Of a DNA stretch of 56,603 bases, positions 25,503 through 35,935 are shown piece after piece. A program made the position numbers and the translations under genes. The notes under the pieces are model-generated. The model ran no database searches. It had not been told where the DNA came from and saw only the letters and a program-made list of their open reading frames with translations. The first letter of the stretch is position 1. Each line of letters starts with the position of its first letter. This DNA is from Terriglobales bacterium (GTDB taxonomy: Bacteria; Acidobacteriota; Terriglobia; Terriglobales; Acidobacteriaceae), in NCBI GenBank assembly GCA_035624455.1, contig DASPRM010000115.1, positions 1 to 56,603 on the forward strand, written 5' to 3'.

Positions 25503-28478
25503 TTAACCCGCCTCTTGCTCCACGTAAGAGTTCTGCACGGCGGCGCCGTTTCTGAGTCCGTTGCGCCGCCCGTTACTGGAGCCATTAGATAAGATGCGGG
25601 CGAGCCATTTTCCCGTGTAGGATTTGGCAGATTTGGCAATGGCTTCGGGCGTACCAGTCGCCACCACGTAGCCGCCACGCTCTCCACCCTCGGGCCCCAA
25701 ATCAATGACCCAATCCGCAGTCTTAATGACGTCGAGATTGTGTTCGATCACGATGATCGACCCGCCTGTCTCGATCAGGCGGCGGAAAGCTGACAGCAGC
25801 TTGCTGACATCGTCGAAGTGCAGCCCGGTAGTCGGCTCATCAAAGATGTAAAGGATTCGGCCGGTCCGAGGTCGCTCACTGCCGTCTTCCGGCTCGTGGC
25901 GCACTGGTTCTCGCAGCTTCGGTTGCAGATGCGCCGCCAGCTTCATGCGCTGGGCTTCGCCGCCAGACAGAGTAGTGGCAGATTGTCCCAGACGCAGGTA
26001 GCCGAGGCCCACTTCCTCGAGCACACGCAACTTGTCGGTGATTTTGGGGATACCGGAGAAGAAGTGCAGAGCCTCGCGCACCGTCAGATTCAGCACTTCA
26101 TGGATGTTTTTGCCTTTGTAGCGCACCTGCAGGACCTGAGTCTTATACCGCGTGCCCTTGCATTCTTCGCAAATCAGCTCCACGTCTGCCAGGAACTGCA
26201 TCTCGACGGTAACGGTTCCGTCTCCCTGGCAGGTTTCGCAGCGGCCGCCGGGAATATTGAAAGAAAAGTGCCCGGCAGTAAATCCGCGTTTCTTTGACTC
26301 CGGTAACGAGGCAAACAGATCGCGGATGGCATCGAAGGCCTTGATGTACGTCACCGGATTAGACCGCGGCGTGCGCCCGATCGGAGATTGGTCGACCAAA
26401 ACAACTTCATCGATGTGTTGGGCACCCTCGAGCTTTTCCAGCCCCCCGGGCGAAGGTCCGCTGCCGTTGGATTGCCGCTTGACGGCAGCGAGGGTGGTGT
26501 AGAGAACATCATGGACCAGGGTTGATTTGCCGGATCCGGAAACTCCCGTCACTGCGACCAGCATTCTCAGCGGAATGGTCACATTGATATTCTTCAGATT
26601 GTGAGTTTTGGCTCCGATCAGTTGAAGCTTTTCCTTACCAGGCTCGCGACGCGCCGCCGGGAGCTGGATCCGCAATTCCTCGGCCAGGTAGCGGCCAGTG
26701 AGCGAGCCCGGCGCTTTCTTGATCTGGTCGTACGTACCGACCGCTACTACCTGGCCGCCGTGCTCACCCGCCCCGGGGCCGAGATCCAGAATCCGGTCCG
26801 AGGATCTCATGATTTCCGGATCATGCTCGACTACCAGGATAGTGTTTCCCAGATTTCGCAGGTCGCCCAGAATTTTGATGAGGCGCTCGGTGTCGCGGCT
26901 GTGAAGGCCGATGGAGGGTTCGTCGAGAACGTATAGAGTGCCAACCAGACGCGATCCCAGCGAGGTTGCTAATTGAATTCGCTGAGCTTCGCCGCCGGAA
27001 AGCGTGGATGACAGCCGATCCAGCGTCAGGTATTCCAGGCCTACTTCGTTGAGAAAACGCAGACGATCACGAATCTCCTCCAGCAGCTTCCCGGCGATGT
27101 CGTTTTCCTTAGGCGAGAGTTCGAGCGTAGAGAAAAATTGTGCGGCTTCTTCCACTGTCATCTGGCAGATGTCACAAATATCCTTGCCCGCGACCTTCAC
27201 CAGCCGCGCCTCCGGACGCAGCCGCGCGCCACCACAGGTAGTACAGATCGAGTAGCCTCGATAGCGGCTGAGAAATACCCGGACGTGCAGCTTGTATTTC
27301 TTGCGCTCAAGATGTTCGAAGAAACCGCGAACTCCCCAAAACTCTTCGTCCCCATCCACTATGATCTGGCGATGCTCAGCAGAAAGCTCAGACCACGGCA
27401 CGTCGACGGGAATGCTTACCTGCTTGGCATATTTCTTCAATTCCTTGTAGAACGGCTTGTATTTGGGCTTGGTCCACGGCTCGATTGCGCCCTGCGAGAG
27501 CGTTAGCGTCTTGTCAGGGATTACGAGATCGAGATCGAAATCGATGGTATTCCCAAACCCCTGGCAGCGGGGACAGGCACCATACGGATTGTTAAAAGAA
27601 AACAGACGCGGTTCCGGTTCTTCGTATCTGAGCCCGCACTTCTTGCATTCGAAGCGCTGCGAATAGCGGAAGGCTTTCGGCTCGCCGTCAGCGGTGAAAG
27701 CCTCAATAGTGACTTCGCTGGCTTCGCGGTAGGCAGTTTCAATAGCGTCGACCAGCCGCGAACGAATTTCCGGCGAGACCGACAGACGATCGACCAGCAG
27801 AAATACCGGCTGGTTGAAGTCTACGTTTAGTAAAGACTCAGGGGTTGAGAATTCGAAGATCTCCCCCTTCTGATATAGCCGATTGAAGCCGCGCTTGCGC
27901 AACTCGAATAGCTTGATCTTCAGCAAGTCAGCCTGCGATGGCTGCGGCGCGGAATTTTTCTTTCGCCCGCGTCCCTTCTTTTCGAGTTGAGGCGGCGGGG
28001 CAGTTAACTGGAGGGGGAACAGGATCTGGATACGCGTCCCCTCGGGCAGAGCAAGCACCGCATCCGCTACTTCGTCGACCGTGTCTTTCTTCACTTGCTG
28101 ACCGCACTGCGAGCAAAAGGTGCGGCCGACGCGCGCGAACAGCAGGCGCAGATAGTCGTAAATCTCTGTTGCGGTCGCGACCGTCGATCTCGGATTGCGA
28201 GTGGAGTTCTTCTGGCGAATCGCGACTGCGGGGGCAATGCCGTCAATCAGGTCGGCATCCGGTTTTTCAATGCGCTCCAGGAACTGCCGCGCATAGGCGG
28301 AAAGCGATTCCACGTAGCGCCGCTGACCCTCGGCATAAATCGTGTCAAAGGCCAGCGAAGATTTCCCCGAGCCGGAGACGCCGGTCACCACAGTCAGGGT
28401 ATTGTGGGGGATTTCAAAGTCGATGTTCTTCAGGTTATGAACCCGAGCCCCACGGACAACAATGCTCTCCATTGACAT
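25503..28478 (-). CDS. uvrA: Excinuclease ABC subunit UvrA
   Basis: About 991 residues from the ATG at 28478 ([15 protein letters not shown]); the longer frame to 28556 starts in a non-conserved stretch. Two ABC modules are complete: Walker [13 protein letters not shown] and [12 protein letters not shown]; signatures [12 protein letters not shown] and [12 protein letters not shown]; Walker [13 protein letters not shown] and [11 protein letters not shown]. Both zinc modules are present (ECKKCG/CPRCQ; CETCQ/CEEC). UvrA scans DNA for bulky lesions and loads UvrB. Oddities: a Pro/Lys-rich insert ([15 protein letters not shown]) in the first half, a 17-residue charged insert before the second Walker B, and an Asn/Gly-rich tail. 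No uvrB or uvrC nearby. Confidence 0.97.
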   Translation of the reverse strand: MSMESIVVRGARVHNLKNIDFEIPHNTLTVVTGVSGSGKSSLAFDTIYAEGQRRYVESLSAYARQFLERIEKPDADLIDGIAPAVAIRQKNSTRNPRSTVATATEIYDYLRLLFARVGRTFCSQCGQQVKKDTVDEVADAVLALPEGTRIQILFPLQLTAPPPQLEKKGRGRKKNSAPQPSQADLLKIKLFELRKRGFNRLYQKGEIFEFSTPESLLNVDFNQPVFLLVDRLSVSPEIRSRLVDAIETAYREASEVTIEAFTADGEPKAFRYSQRFECKKCGLRYEEPEPRLFSFNNPYGACPRCQGFGNTIDFDLDLVIPDKTLTLSQGAIEPWTKPKYKPFYKELKKYAKQVSIPVDVPWSELSAEHRQIIVDGDEEFWGVRGFFEHLERKKYKLHVRVFLSRYRGYSICTTCGGARLRPEARLVKVAGKDICDICQMTVEEAAQFFSTLELSPKENDIAGKLLEEIRDRLRFLNEVGLEYLTLDRLSSTLSGGEAQRIQLATSLGSRLVGTLYVLDEPSIGLHSRDTERLIKILGDLRNLGNTILVVEHDPEIMRSSDRILDLGPGAGEHGGQVVAVGTYDQIKKAPGSLTGRYLAEELRIQLPAARREPGKEKLQLIGAKTHNLKNINVTIPLRMLVAVTGVSGSGKSTLVHDVLYTTLAAVKRQSNGSGPSPGGLEKLEGAQHIDEVVLVDQSPIGRTPRSNPVTYIKAFDAIRDLFASLPESKKRGFTAGHFSFNIPGGRCETCQGDGTVTVEMQFLADVELICEECKGTRYKTQVLQVRYKGKNIHEVLNLTVREALHFFSGIPKITDKLRVLEEVGLGYLRLGQSATTLSGGEAQRMKLAAHLQPKLREPVRHEPEDGSERPRTGRILYIFDEPTTGLHFDDVSKLLSAFRRLIETGGSIIVIEHNLDVIKTADWVIDLGPEGGERGGYVVATGTPEAIAKSAKSYTGKWLARILSNGSSNGRRNGLRNGAAVQNSYVEQEAG

Positions 28479-28649
28479 TGAAAGGGAACCGCCGGCAGCC
28501 GTTGACCTCCAGCATCCAGGCGCCGAAGCAGCCCACAGGAGGAAGCAAAACGGCATGCGGAATTACTTATTATAAATGGTCACTGAGCAGGGGTGCCTTA
28601 ACACCTCGGGTCAGAGAGCTTGGAGTGCAAGAGATTGAAGTATCTTCTC

Positions 28650-30506
28650 TCAGACACTGGCGCGCTCGGCGGTGCCAAGAACTTCGAGGACATCCACAGC
28701 GGCCGAGTATTTGCCAAACGGAGCGCTGATCTGCGCGCCTTGAACCAGACCACGGAGATCCAGCAACATCTGACGCGCGATGGCTACTCCCTCGGAGCGC
28801 GCTTCTTCGGGATTACTGGCACGAGCCATGCGCGCCACCACCTCGTCAGGGATCGAGACACGCAGCTCGTTTTTCATGAATTCTGCATTGCGCACGCTGG
28901 TCAGCGGCCAGATGCCCGCCAGCACTGGAACCCGGCAGTGTTCAATGCGCTTCAGGAACTTCAGCAACAGCTCAATGTCGAAGACCGGCTGCGTCACCGC
29001 ATACTCCGCCCCCGCCTCGACTTTGTACTCGAAGCGTCGAATCTCCTCATCCAGATTGGGAACGCCGGGATTGCCGCCGACTCCGATCACAAAACTGGTA
29101 CCCCTGCCCATGGAGTGGCCGCCCAGATCCAGCCCCAGATTCAGATTGTGAACAATGTTGACCAGCCCGATGGCATCCACGTCAAAGACTGCGGTTGCGT
29201 CGGGATAATTGCCCAGCTTGGGCGGATCGCCGGTAATGCAGATCAGGTTGCGAAGGCCGATGGCCGAAGCTCCCAAAAGGTCGGACTGAATGCCGAGTAC
29301 GTTACGGTCTCGGCAGGTATAATGCAACACCGTCTCAATGCCTACGCTTTGCTGAATAAGAATGGCAAGCGCCTGGTTGCTCATGCGTGCCGAGGCGCGC
29401 GGACTATCAGGAATGTTGATGGCGTCAACGCCCACGGATTTCAAGTAGCGGGCACCATCAATTTCCTTGATTACATCCGTGCCTTTGGGGGGGACAACCT
29501 CAACCATGGTGACGAATTCGCCCCTGGCCAGCTTGCGGCCTACGTTCGAACGTCGAGCCAGAGGCACGACTTCTAACGGCGCCTCAACCTTCGGTTTGGT
29601 TACGATGGGAAAGGTACTGGCCCGCGCCTCGCCAACGCGCAAGGCTGCCTTCATGGCGCGAATATGCTCGGGAGTTGTGCCACAACAACCGCCCACCAAG
29701 CGCACACCTGCCGCCACAAATTTTCGGGCGTAGCTGGCCATATATTCCGGCGAGCACAAATAGATATTTCGGCCGTCTACCGACCGCGGCATGCCGTTGT
29801 TAGGTTGAGCGGAGAGGGGTGCATTGGTCACCGAGCGCAGGCGCTCCACAGCTTCGAGCATAACGACGGGGCCTACGCTGCAATTACAGCCTACGACGTC
29901 CGCCCCCCACTCAGTAAGCTTGGGACCGAAAATCTCCACCGCGGCGCCATCCAGGCAGACTCCTTCGTCATCGATGGTGACCTGTGCCACCACTGGGATT
30001 TTTGGGTTAACGTCGCGCGCGGCCAATATGGCCTGGTGTAATTCCTCGAGATAGCCGAAGGTCTCGAGAATCAACAGATCAACTCCCCCTTCGACAAGAG
30101 CGGAAATTTGTTGGGCAAATGCGTCTCGCGCTTCCTGCAGCGCCACTTTTCCTAAGGGTTCGATGCGTACCCCGAGAGGACCCACGGAACCGGCGACGAA
30201 CGCGTCGAAACTCTTTGCTGCCTCACGCGCAAGCTTCACGCCCGTCAGATTGATTTCTCGAACCTTGTCTCCCAGGCTATAACGTGAGAGGCGGAACGAG
30301 TTGCCGCCGAAGGTGTTGGTTTCAATGATCTCTGCTCCGGCCTGGAGATAGCTCTGGTGAACCTCGTGCACTATCTCGGGCTGCGACAGATTCAGCTCGT
30401 CATAGCATCGGGTGATGAAAATCCCCTGGGCATAAAGTTGTGTGCCCATCGCCCCATCGCAAAGGATTGGCCGCTGATTCAAGAGGGAGATGAAATCGGT
30501 AGGCAT
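28650..30506 (-). CDS. Fused homocysteine S-methyltransferase / methylenetetrahydrofolate reductase (YitJ-like)
   Basis: 618 residues. Residues 1-290 are a zinc homocysteine methyltransferase barrel: start motif CDGAMGTQLY, and zinc cysteines GCNCS (about 208) and GGCCGT (about 273). Residues about 330-600 are a methylenetetrahydrofolate reductase barrel (EVVPPKGTD; NLICITGDPP; the flavin-site region YAVTQPVFD). The fusion lets one protein reduce methylene-THF and methylate homocysteine to methionine, as in Bacillus YitJ. The start is the ATG at 30506, with no strong ribosome site. I looked for a SAM or cobalamin riboswitch upstream and saw none. uvrA lies downstream on the same strand after a gap of about 170 nt. 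Confidence 0.94.
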   Translation of the reverse strand: MPTDFISLLNQRPILCDGAMGTQLYAQGIFITRCYDELNLSQPEIVHEVHQSYLQAGAEIIETNTFGGNSFRLSRYSLGDKVREINLTGVKLAREAAKSFDAFVAGSVGPLGVRIEPLGKVALQEARDAFAQQISALVEGGVDLLILETFGYLEELHQAILAARDVNPKIPVVAQVTIDDEGVCLDGAAVEIFGPKLTEWGADVVGCNCSVGPVVMLEAVERLRSVTNAPLSAQPNNGMPRSVDGRNIYLCSPEYMASYARKFVAAGVRLVGGCCGTTPEHIRAMKAALRVGEARASTFPIVTKPKVEAPLEVVPLARRSNVGRKLARGEFVTMVEVVPPKGTDVIKEIDGARYLKSVGVDAINIPDSPRASARMSNQALAILIQQSVGIETVLHYTCRDRNVLGIQSDLLGASAIGLRNLICITGDPPKLGNYPDATAVFDVDAIGLVNIVHNLNLGLDLGGHSMGRGTSFVIGVGGNPGVPNLDEEIRRFEYKVEAGAEYAVTQPVFDIELLLKFLKRIEHCRVPVLAGIWPLTSVRNAEFMKNELRVSIPDEVVARMARASNPEEARSEGVAIARQMLLDLRGLVQGAQISAPFGKYSAAVDVLEVLGTAERASV

Positions 30507-30679
30507 AAGTCGATGTTGGCCGAAACGTAGAGAATCAAGCTGCTTCTAAGAATCTAAATGACAGAGAGGAATCTTGCCAGTTCCACGGTGGGCGCCGGGG
30601 AAGAGGTTCCTATTCGTTCTGTTATATTTGTAGTTCGCGATCACCGCAATTGAGTCCAAAACTGGCGCCGGAGTCCGGG

Positions 30680-31867
30680 TTGAAGGTAAAGGCAGTCTCT
30701 TCCTTTTTCATGATCTGCAGCCTGATTTGGCTGGTTTCCTGCGGAGGTGGGGATTCCAATAGTGCGACCGTGAGTGGACTGTCGAATCGCGCCTTTGTCA
30801 GTAACTCGCAGACTTTCAACATGCAGATCATTGACGCCAACAACGATCAATTTTCGACCAAGAGCGCCGGTATTTCCGTCAGCACCGGCGTAGGGCTGAT
30901 GGCGCTCAGCCCTGACAAGACTAAGACTCTCACCTTTGGCTCCATTACCAACACCATCAGCGTGATCGACAATACTACCGAGACGGTAGTCGCAAGCGTT
31001 ACATTAGGCAGCTTCACCGAAAGCATGGCCTTTCTGTCCGACAACAAGACTGCTTTAGCAGCTGTTCGAAACGAGCCGGTCTCGGGCGCGCCTAATGGCG
31101 CGGTGCTGGTATTGGATACGAGCACGCCTGCGCTTACGGCCACCATTCCCGTGCCCAGCGTGCAAACCGTAATCGTGAGCCACAACGGGAACCGCGCATT
31201 GGCATTCAGCGATGGCACGGATTCGATGGCGGTCATCGACACCAGCGCCCACACCGCTACGACCGTTCCCGGGTTCGATCGGCCTGTCTACGGAGTCTTC
31301 AGCAGTGACGACACGAAGGCATACATCTTGAGCTGTGGTCCAGAATGTGGAGGAACTACCGCTAAAGTCACTGTCCTGGATATGTCGAGCAACACGCCTG
31401 GAGCATCGGTGAATGTGTCGGCGGCGACCGTCGGCGCCATGGACACATCGGGCAATCTCTATGTGGCGGGCACAGCGGGTGCAGCGGGCAAGTTGGACGT
31501 GGTGAATACGGGCAGCCTAAGCGTTTCGAACTCTGGAGTGGCCATCACTGATGGCTTTCACACACGCATGTTGCTGGTCAATACCAAGCTGTACATCGGG
31601 GCGCGTACTTGCACGACGCCCCAGTGCCTCACAGTCTTTGATACGGGAGCGCAGACCGCAATCATCGCCCCCTGTGTAGTAGCGCAATCTTTCTTCTGCA
31701 CTCCGGGAGACGTGACCGGCTTCACCGCCATCGACAAACGAAACGTGGTGTATGTCATCGAGGGGGGAAAGTTGCTGGTCTACGACCTGAACTCGAGCAC
31801 GCCGCTGGATGAGAGACACCAGCTGGATATTGTGGGCAACGCCGTTGACGTCAAGAATCCCGACTGA
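30680..31867 (+). CDS. Beta-propeller lipoprotein (YncE-like)
   Basis: 395 residues from the TTG at 30680, preferred since GGAG lies 6 nt upstream and a classical lipoprotein signal then follows (KVKAVSSFFMICSLIWLVSC, lipobox Cys then GGG); a TTG at 30650 is also open. The body is a seven-bladed-propeller type with repeated blade motifs (NTISVIDNTTETVVASVTLG; GAVLVLDTSTPALTATIPVP; KVTVLDMSSNTPGASVNV). Such YncE-like proteins sit in the envelope with largely unknown ligands. Low-complexity Ser/Thr/Ala makes it rather soft. Convergent with the penicillin-acylase gene. Confidence 0.85.
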   Translation: MKVKAVSSFFMICSLIWLVSCGGGDSNSATVSGLSNRAFVSNSQTFNMQIIDANNDQFSTKSAGISVSTGVGLMALSPDKTKTLTFGSITNTISVIDNTTETVVASVTLGSFTESMAFLSDNKTALAAVRNEPVSGAPNGAVLVLDTSTPALTATIPVPSVQTVIVSHNGNRALAFSDGTDSMAVIDTSAHTATTVPGFDRPVYGVFSSDDTKAYILSCGPECGGTTAKVTVLDMSSNTPGASVNVSAATVGAMDTSGNLYVAGTAGAAGKLDVVNTGSLSVSNSGVAITDGFHTRMLLVNTKLYIGARTCTTPQCLTVFDTGAQTAIIAPCVVAQSFFCTPGDVTGFTAIDKRNVVYVIEGGKLLVYDLNSSTPLDERHQLDIVGNAVDVKNPD

Positions 31868-31882
31868 AAACTTGCTTTTGGC

Positions 31883-31904
31883 TGACTGCTGATTGCTGAC
31901 TACT
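31883..31904. repeat. Repeat family B, copy 1
   Basis: TGACTGCTGATTGCTGACTA plus CT, 22 bp, in the 35-nt gap between two convergent genes and running into the stop codon of the minus-strand gene. A second copy at 47946-47967 differs at one base and has the same context. Confidence 0.65.
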
Positions 31905-34341
31905 AGTTGCCTGGCGCCAGCGTCAGCTCGTGCTCTTTCGCTTGTGCTACTGCCCCATCTGAGAACGGTAGGTTGAACGTGGTTCCGTTGTACCAGGCAT
32001 CCCACTGATCGTCGAAGTGGGAACTTAGTATGTGTCCCGATTGTCCGTTCACGATGTTCAGGGTGGATGCGTCGAGGTTGGAAAAATCAACGGTCAGGCG
32101 CTCCGACGGACCGAAGTTCGCTCCCACTTGCTTGACCGTGAAGCCATTGCCCGATTGCGGATGGCGGCCCGGCCCGGCCCATCGGTTAATGATGGGCATA
32201 CTGCCAAATACAGGATGCGTCGGAGCCAATGCCATGCGGTCGGCCCAATGCCAGGAGTTCAGGTTCTTGGGAGCGCGCGCGCCCTGAACTGTGGCTTCCA
32301 TGGCAGCCGCGAGCAGGTCGTCGTAGCTTGAAAAATCTGGCGGGAGCCATTTCTGCGGCTGATGCATGAGCAACGTCTCCAGCCACACCAGCGACATGAA
32401 CCAGTGATAATCACGCCAGCCAATCGTGGAATCGCCTTCCTCCGGGGCTGCTCCCAGGCGTGATTCCAGGATCATTCGCGTCAACTGGCGACGGCCACTC
32501 CGGGTGAGATTCGGCGCTACTGAATCAATGGTGACGCGGCCATCCCAGTTACGAAGAATGTCCGCAGCCTGGCGAGCCCGCGCCGAGGCACTGGCGTTGT
32601 GATCGATGGCGTACACGAAGCGCTGCGCGAGGAAACGATCAAAATCCGAATAGATATCCAGCTGCAGAGCGAGCATGTCGGCTGGGGTGAACTTCTTGCC
32701 CGATTGCAGGACGTGATAGATGCGCTCTGTTCGCTGCGGTCCACCCCATTCGCCGCTGAGATAGTACTGGTAGCCATCCGGCGTGATGCGCCCGTTGGCG
32801 GTGGCGAGAATCCCCGAGGGCGGATCGAAGACCCACGGCAGCTTGTCGAATGGAATGTAGCCAGTCCACTCGTGAGTGTTGTCGATCCCGGAGACGGGCG
32901 TGATGTTGGTGCCGGAGGCGCGGATCGGAATCAGCCCTGTCGCGTGATACCCAATGTGACCGTCGACGTCGCCATACACTACGTTCTGGGAAGGCCCTCC
33001 GAAGCGCGCAAAGGCTTGCAGGAACTCCTGCCAGTTTTGTGCGGTGTTGATATCGAAGAACGGCGCCTGGACCGCCGCTGGATCATAAAGCACCCATTTG
33101 AGCGCCAGCTCGCGCGACTCGCCCGGCAGTACCGGAGTGATAATCGGCCCATGGCGGGTGATTACAACATCGAGGGCCTCGTCTGCCTCGCCCTTGATGT
33201 GAATCACTTCACGGCGATGCTCGGGCTGCTTCCACCCGTCAGGCGTTAGGTACTGGCCGTCGTCTCGGAAACTTTCCACAAAGAGATCTGTGACTGCAGG
33301 ACCTACATTAGTAAAGCCCCACGCGATCCGCTGATTGTGGCCGACAATGACAAACGGCAGGCCCGGCAAGGTCACGCCGGCAACGTTGATTCCTGGCGCC
33401 TCCAGATGGGCCTCGTACCAGACATTGGGAATCTGGTGCGGCAGGTGCATATCGTTCGAAAGCAGTGGCTTCCCAGAAGCAGTGTGTGCGCCGGAGACGA
33501 CCCAGTTGTTGGAACCGGGAACAAGTCCGGGATCAACCGCGACAGGGAAGTGGTAAGCCGCACGTGGCGCCGGAGCAGCTTTCTCTTTCGGAGACGGCTT
33601 CTTTTCCGGCTGTTCTTCCAAACTCGCGGACTCCGCGCCGGGAGGGTGATCACGCCAGGAAGAGTTGGGATAAAGCTCAGCGGCAAGCTCCGGCCCCAGT
33701 TTGTTAGCCACCCGCTCACGCGCCAGCATCTCATTGACCCAATAGAAATTGAGCAGCTGATGCATGTTTTCCCCCACCAGCAACGAATCTTCCGGCTTCC
33801 AATGTGCGGGAGAGTAATGCAGCAGGCGGAATTCCGGCGAAAGCCGGTCAAGGTGGCTGTCGATGAAAGCATTCACCCCACGGGCATAGGCTTCGATGTA
33901 GCCACGGTCGCGAGCCGACGCAGCGGCGAGAGCTACAGCGGCGTTGTGCTTTAGTCCCAGGACTCGCTGCCGACGGTCGTGCTCAAGAAGATGCCGGCCG
34001 AGGATCTCGCTCATTTCACCCGCGGCATAGCGGCGGGTCATATCCATCTGCCACAGCCGGTCCTGCGCGGTCACATAGCCTTGAGCAAAGATCAGATCTT
34101 CCACCGTGGCGGCGGTTATGTGCGGAACGCCTTGGCGGTCGCGGATGACCTTCACCGGGGCGGACAGACCATTAATGGTGATCGTACCATCAAGCTGGGG
34201 AAGGGAAGCGCGTGCGGTGGAATAGGCCCATACTCCCAGGCCAACGGCCGCCAACACAGCCAGGACGAGCACCATCCACAAAGCTCGAAGTGCGGGATGC
34301 GCAGACTTGCGAGGCGGGGTAGCGACGCTTTGGGTTTCCAT
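31903..34341 (-). CDS. Penicillin acylase family protein (Ntn hydrolase)
   Basis: 812 residues from the ATG at 34341 (METQSVATPPRKSAH); a TTG 45 nt earlier is in frame. A membrane helix at about 22-44 (MVLVLAVLAAVGLGVWAYS) anchors it with the enzyme outside. The family's nucleophile region is seen at LVPGSNNWVVSG, where the Ser after Gly becomes the N-terminus of the beta chain upon self-cleavage; the Pro/Lys/Ala-rich stretch before it (PEKKPSPKEKAAPAP) is the spacer peptide. Later motifs RIAWGFTNVGPAVTDLF and YGDVDGHIGYH also fit. The family covers penicillin and acyl-homoserine-lactone acylases; the natural substrate here is unknown, and quorum-signal or lactam degradation are both possible. 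Confidence 0.92.
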   Translation of the reverse strand: METQSVATPPRKSAHPALRALWMVLVLAVLAAVGLGVWAYSTARASLPQLDGTITINGLSAPVKVIRDRQGVPHITAATVEDLIFAQGYVTAQDRLWQMDMTRRYAAGEMSEILGRHLLEHDRRQRVLGLKHNAAVALAAASARDRGYIEAYARGVNAFIDSHLDRLSPEFRLLHYSPAHWKPEDSLLVGENMHQLLNFYWVNEMLARERVANKLGPELAAELYPNSSWRDHPPGAESASLEEQPEKKPSPKEKAAPAPRAAYHFPVAVDPGLVPGSNNWVVSGAHTASGKPLLSNDMHLPHQIPNVWYEAHLEAPGINVAGVTLPGLPFVIVGHNQRIAWGFTNVGPAVTDLFVESFRDDGQYLTPDGWKQPEHRREVIHIKGEADEALDVVITRHGPIITPVLPGESRELALKWVLYDPAAVQAPFFDINTAQNWQEFLQAFARFGGPSQNVVYGDVDGHIGYHATGLIPIRASGTNITPVSGIDNTHEWTGYIPFDKLPWVFDPPSGILATANGRITPDGYQYYLSGEWGGPQRTERIYHVLQSGKKFTPADMLALQLDIYSDFDRFLAQRFVYAIDHNASASARARQAADILRNWDGRVTIDSVAPNLTRSGRRQLTRMILESRLGAAPEEGDSTIGWRDYHWFMSLVWLETLLMHQPQKWLPPDFSSYDDLLAAAMEATVQGARAPKNLNSWHWADRMALAPTHPVFGSMPIINRWAGPGRHPQSGNGFTVKQVGANFGPSERLTVDFSNLDASTLNIVNGQSGHILSSHFDDQWDAWYNGTTFNLPFSDGAVAQAKEHELTLAPGN

Positions 34342-34488
34342 AGACAGGTCGAACTGACATTGTAGTGGGGCCGCGGCCTCCAGCAAATGACGATCAGGTG
34401 CCGCCCGGGCAGGCTGTGAAGTGGACCCATAGGATCCTTCTACGCGGCGACAATCTGACGGATTTGCTCAGATTCGCCGACGTCCACA

Positions 34489-34506
34489 TTTCAGCCTGAG
34501 CTGAAA
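34489..34506. promoter_or_regulatory. Candidate ArsR-family operator
   Basis: TTTCAGC-CTGA-GCTGAAA is a perfect 7-4-7 inverted repeat 33 nt upstream of the ArsR-family start, in the divergent region shared with the penicillin-acylase gene. It is a natural place for autoregulation by the ArsR protein and might also control the divergent gene. Confidence 0.5.
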
Positions 34507-34538
34507 CATGGATAGCCAGGGCGAGTTATCTTAGGCAT

Positions 34539-35249
34539 ATGAACACGAAATTCCCGCTCGCCTCGACGGCAGCGCTGATCGCCGATCCCGCAAGAGCCGC
34601 AATGCTGACAGCCCTGCTGGATGCGCGTCCCTTATCCGCGGGCGAACTCGCGCGTGCAGCCAACGTTTCGGCACAGTCAGCCAGCATGCACCTGGCGCAG
34701 TTGCTCGCGGGTGGCTTTCTCAGAGTGTTGCGCGAAGGGCGCCATCGCTTTTACCGCATTGCCAGCCCCGATATCGCGCATGCCATTGAAGCCCTGGGCA
34801 CGATTTCGACGGCACAGCGATACCCGCTCTCAATCACCAACCGTGACCTGTGCTATGCCCGAACTTGCTATGACCATCTTGCAGGAGAGTTGGGAGTGAA
34901 GTTGAGCGCCGCATTGGAACACCATCGCCTGCTGCTTCCGCGTGGCGAAGAGGAGTACGAGGTCACGCGCCGCGGCGAGGATTTGCTGGCGCGATGGCAG
35001 ATTGATCTGGAGTCTTTGCGAAAGGCTCGGCGCCCATTCGCCCGGCGCTGCCTCGACTGGACGGAGAGGCAGTATCACCTGGCCGGGGCGTTGGGAGCCG
35101 CTATATGCCAGCGATTTCTGGATGCTCATTGGATCAGGCGTGAGAAGCAGAGCCGTATCGTTCACCTGACGCCGGCGGGAGAGCAGGAATTGATCCACCT
35201 CTTCGGCAAGACGCTTCGCGTGCAAGTCCAAGGGAGTTCGGGGCGATAA
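34539..35249 (+). CDS. ArsR-family transcriptional regulator with C-terminal extension
   Basis: 236 residues. The first 95 are an ArsR winged helix (DPARAAMLTALLDARPLSAG; the recognition helix VSAQSASMHLAQLLAGGFL; the wing REGRHRFYRI). The remaining 140 residues include CYARTCYDHLAG, with two Cys four residues apart, seen in larger ArsR-family regulators, and a second, possibly duplicated winged-helix segment near residues 195-225 (IVHLTPAGEQELI). The two-Cys motif could bind metal or sense thiol oxidation, but this is inference. Divergent from penicillin acylase. Confidence 0.9.
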   Translation: MNTKFPLASTAALIADPARAAMLTALLDARPLSAGELARAANVSAQSASMHLAQLLAGGFLRVLREGRHRFYRIASPDIAHAIEALGTISTAQRYPLSITNRDLCYARTCYDHLAGELGVKLSAALEHHRLLLPRGEEEYEVTRRGEDLLARWQIDLESLRKARRPFARRCLDWTERQYHLAGALGAAICQRFLDAHWIRREKQSRIVHLTPAGEQELIHLFGKTLRVQVQGSSGR

Positions 35250-35372
35250 GGCGATCAGGCATGATGCCGGAGTTGATTTTGCTGAAAGTTGAGGGGCGGG
35301 TGGGTGGTATGCTGAGAACAGGGGCGGAGCGGCTCAGCTTGCGCTCTCGATACTTTTCCCAGGCATCCTGTC

Positions 35373-35873
35373 ATGCTGCCCAAACGAATCGACGATCAGC
35401 CCTCGATTTCACGCGAGATGCTGCGCGAGGCCTCGGACATCCTTCACCGGCACCTCAAGCGAGTCGGCCTGAAGCACACCGAGCAGCGGGACGCGATCCT
35501 CAAGACGTTTCTGGAGACCCGAGATCACCTGTCCACCGAGGAACTGCACCGGCTGGTCAAGAAGAAGGATCCCAAGATCGGATTCACCACGGTCTATCGC
35601 ACGCTCAAACTGTTTACCGAGTGCGGACTAGCCAGTGAAGTGGCGTTTCACGACGGCATCTCCCGCTACGAGCACCAGTACAACCGGCGCAGCCATCATC
35701 ACATGGTCTGTACAGAGTGTGGCAGTTCAGTGGAATTCTTCTCGCCGGAGTTAAGCCGCCTGGAAGAGGAAATCGGCCGCCAGCACGGCTACACACCCAC
35801 TCGTCATACCTTCCAGATCTACGGAGTCTGCGAAGATTGCCGCAAGAAGCGCGAAGCCAAGCGGGTGGTCTAG
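35373..35873 (+). CDS. fur: Fur-family transcriptional regulator
   Basis: 166 residues. The N-terminal winged helix is seen at LKRVGLKHTEQRDAILKTF and IGFTTVYRTLKLFTECGL. The dimerisation domain has the sensor and structural metal ligands FHDGISRYEH, the triple-His run HHHMVCTECG, and CEDCRKK near the C-terminus. It could be Fur, PerR or Zur; the CxxC pairs speak for a structural zinc and the motif SRYEH leans to Fur, not conclusively. The start MLPKRID at 35373 has no strong ribosome site. It follows the ArsR gene by 123 nt on the same strand. The Fur-box-like site upstream of the iron operon (21254-21276) is a candidate target. Confidence 0.9.
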   Translation: MLPKRIDDQPSISREMLREASDILHRHLKRVGLKHTEQRDAILKTFLETRDHLSTEELHRLVKKKDPKIGFTTVYRTLKLFTECGLASEVAFHDGISRYEHQYNRRSHHHMVCTECGSSVEFFSPELSRLEEEIGRQHGYTPTRHTFQIYGVCEDCRKKREAKRVV

Positions 35874-35935
35874 GCATCTGCATCAGAAATGCTTGCGTAA
35901 GAACTGAAAATCCAGAATCCTTGGACGTTAGCTGC

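Noticed and set aside
28620-29576. A 318-codon plus-strand frame
   Set aside because: Antisense shadow of the homocysteine methyltransferase/MTHFR fusion, which has all catalytic motifs.
30507-30649. Possible SAM or cobalamin riboswitch before the methionine-synthesis fusion gene
   Set aside because: No conserved core of either class could be found on the minus strand and the leader is short.
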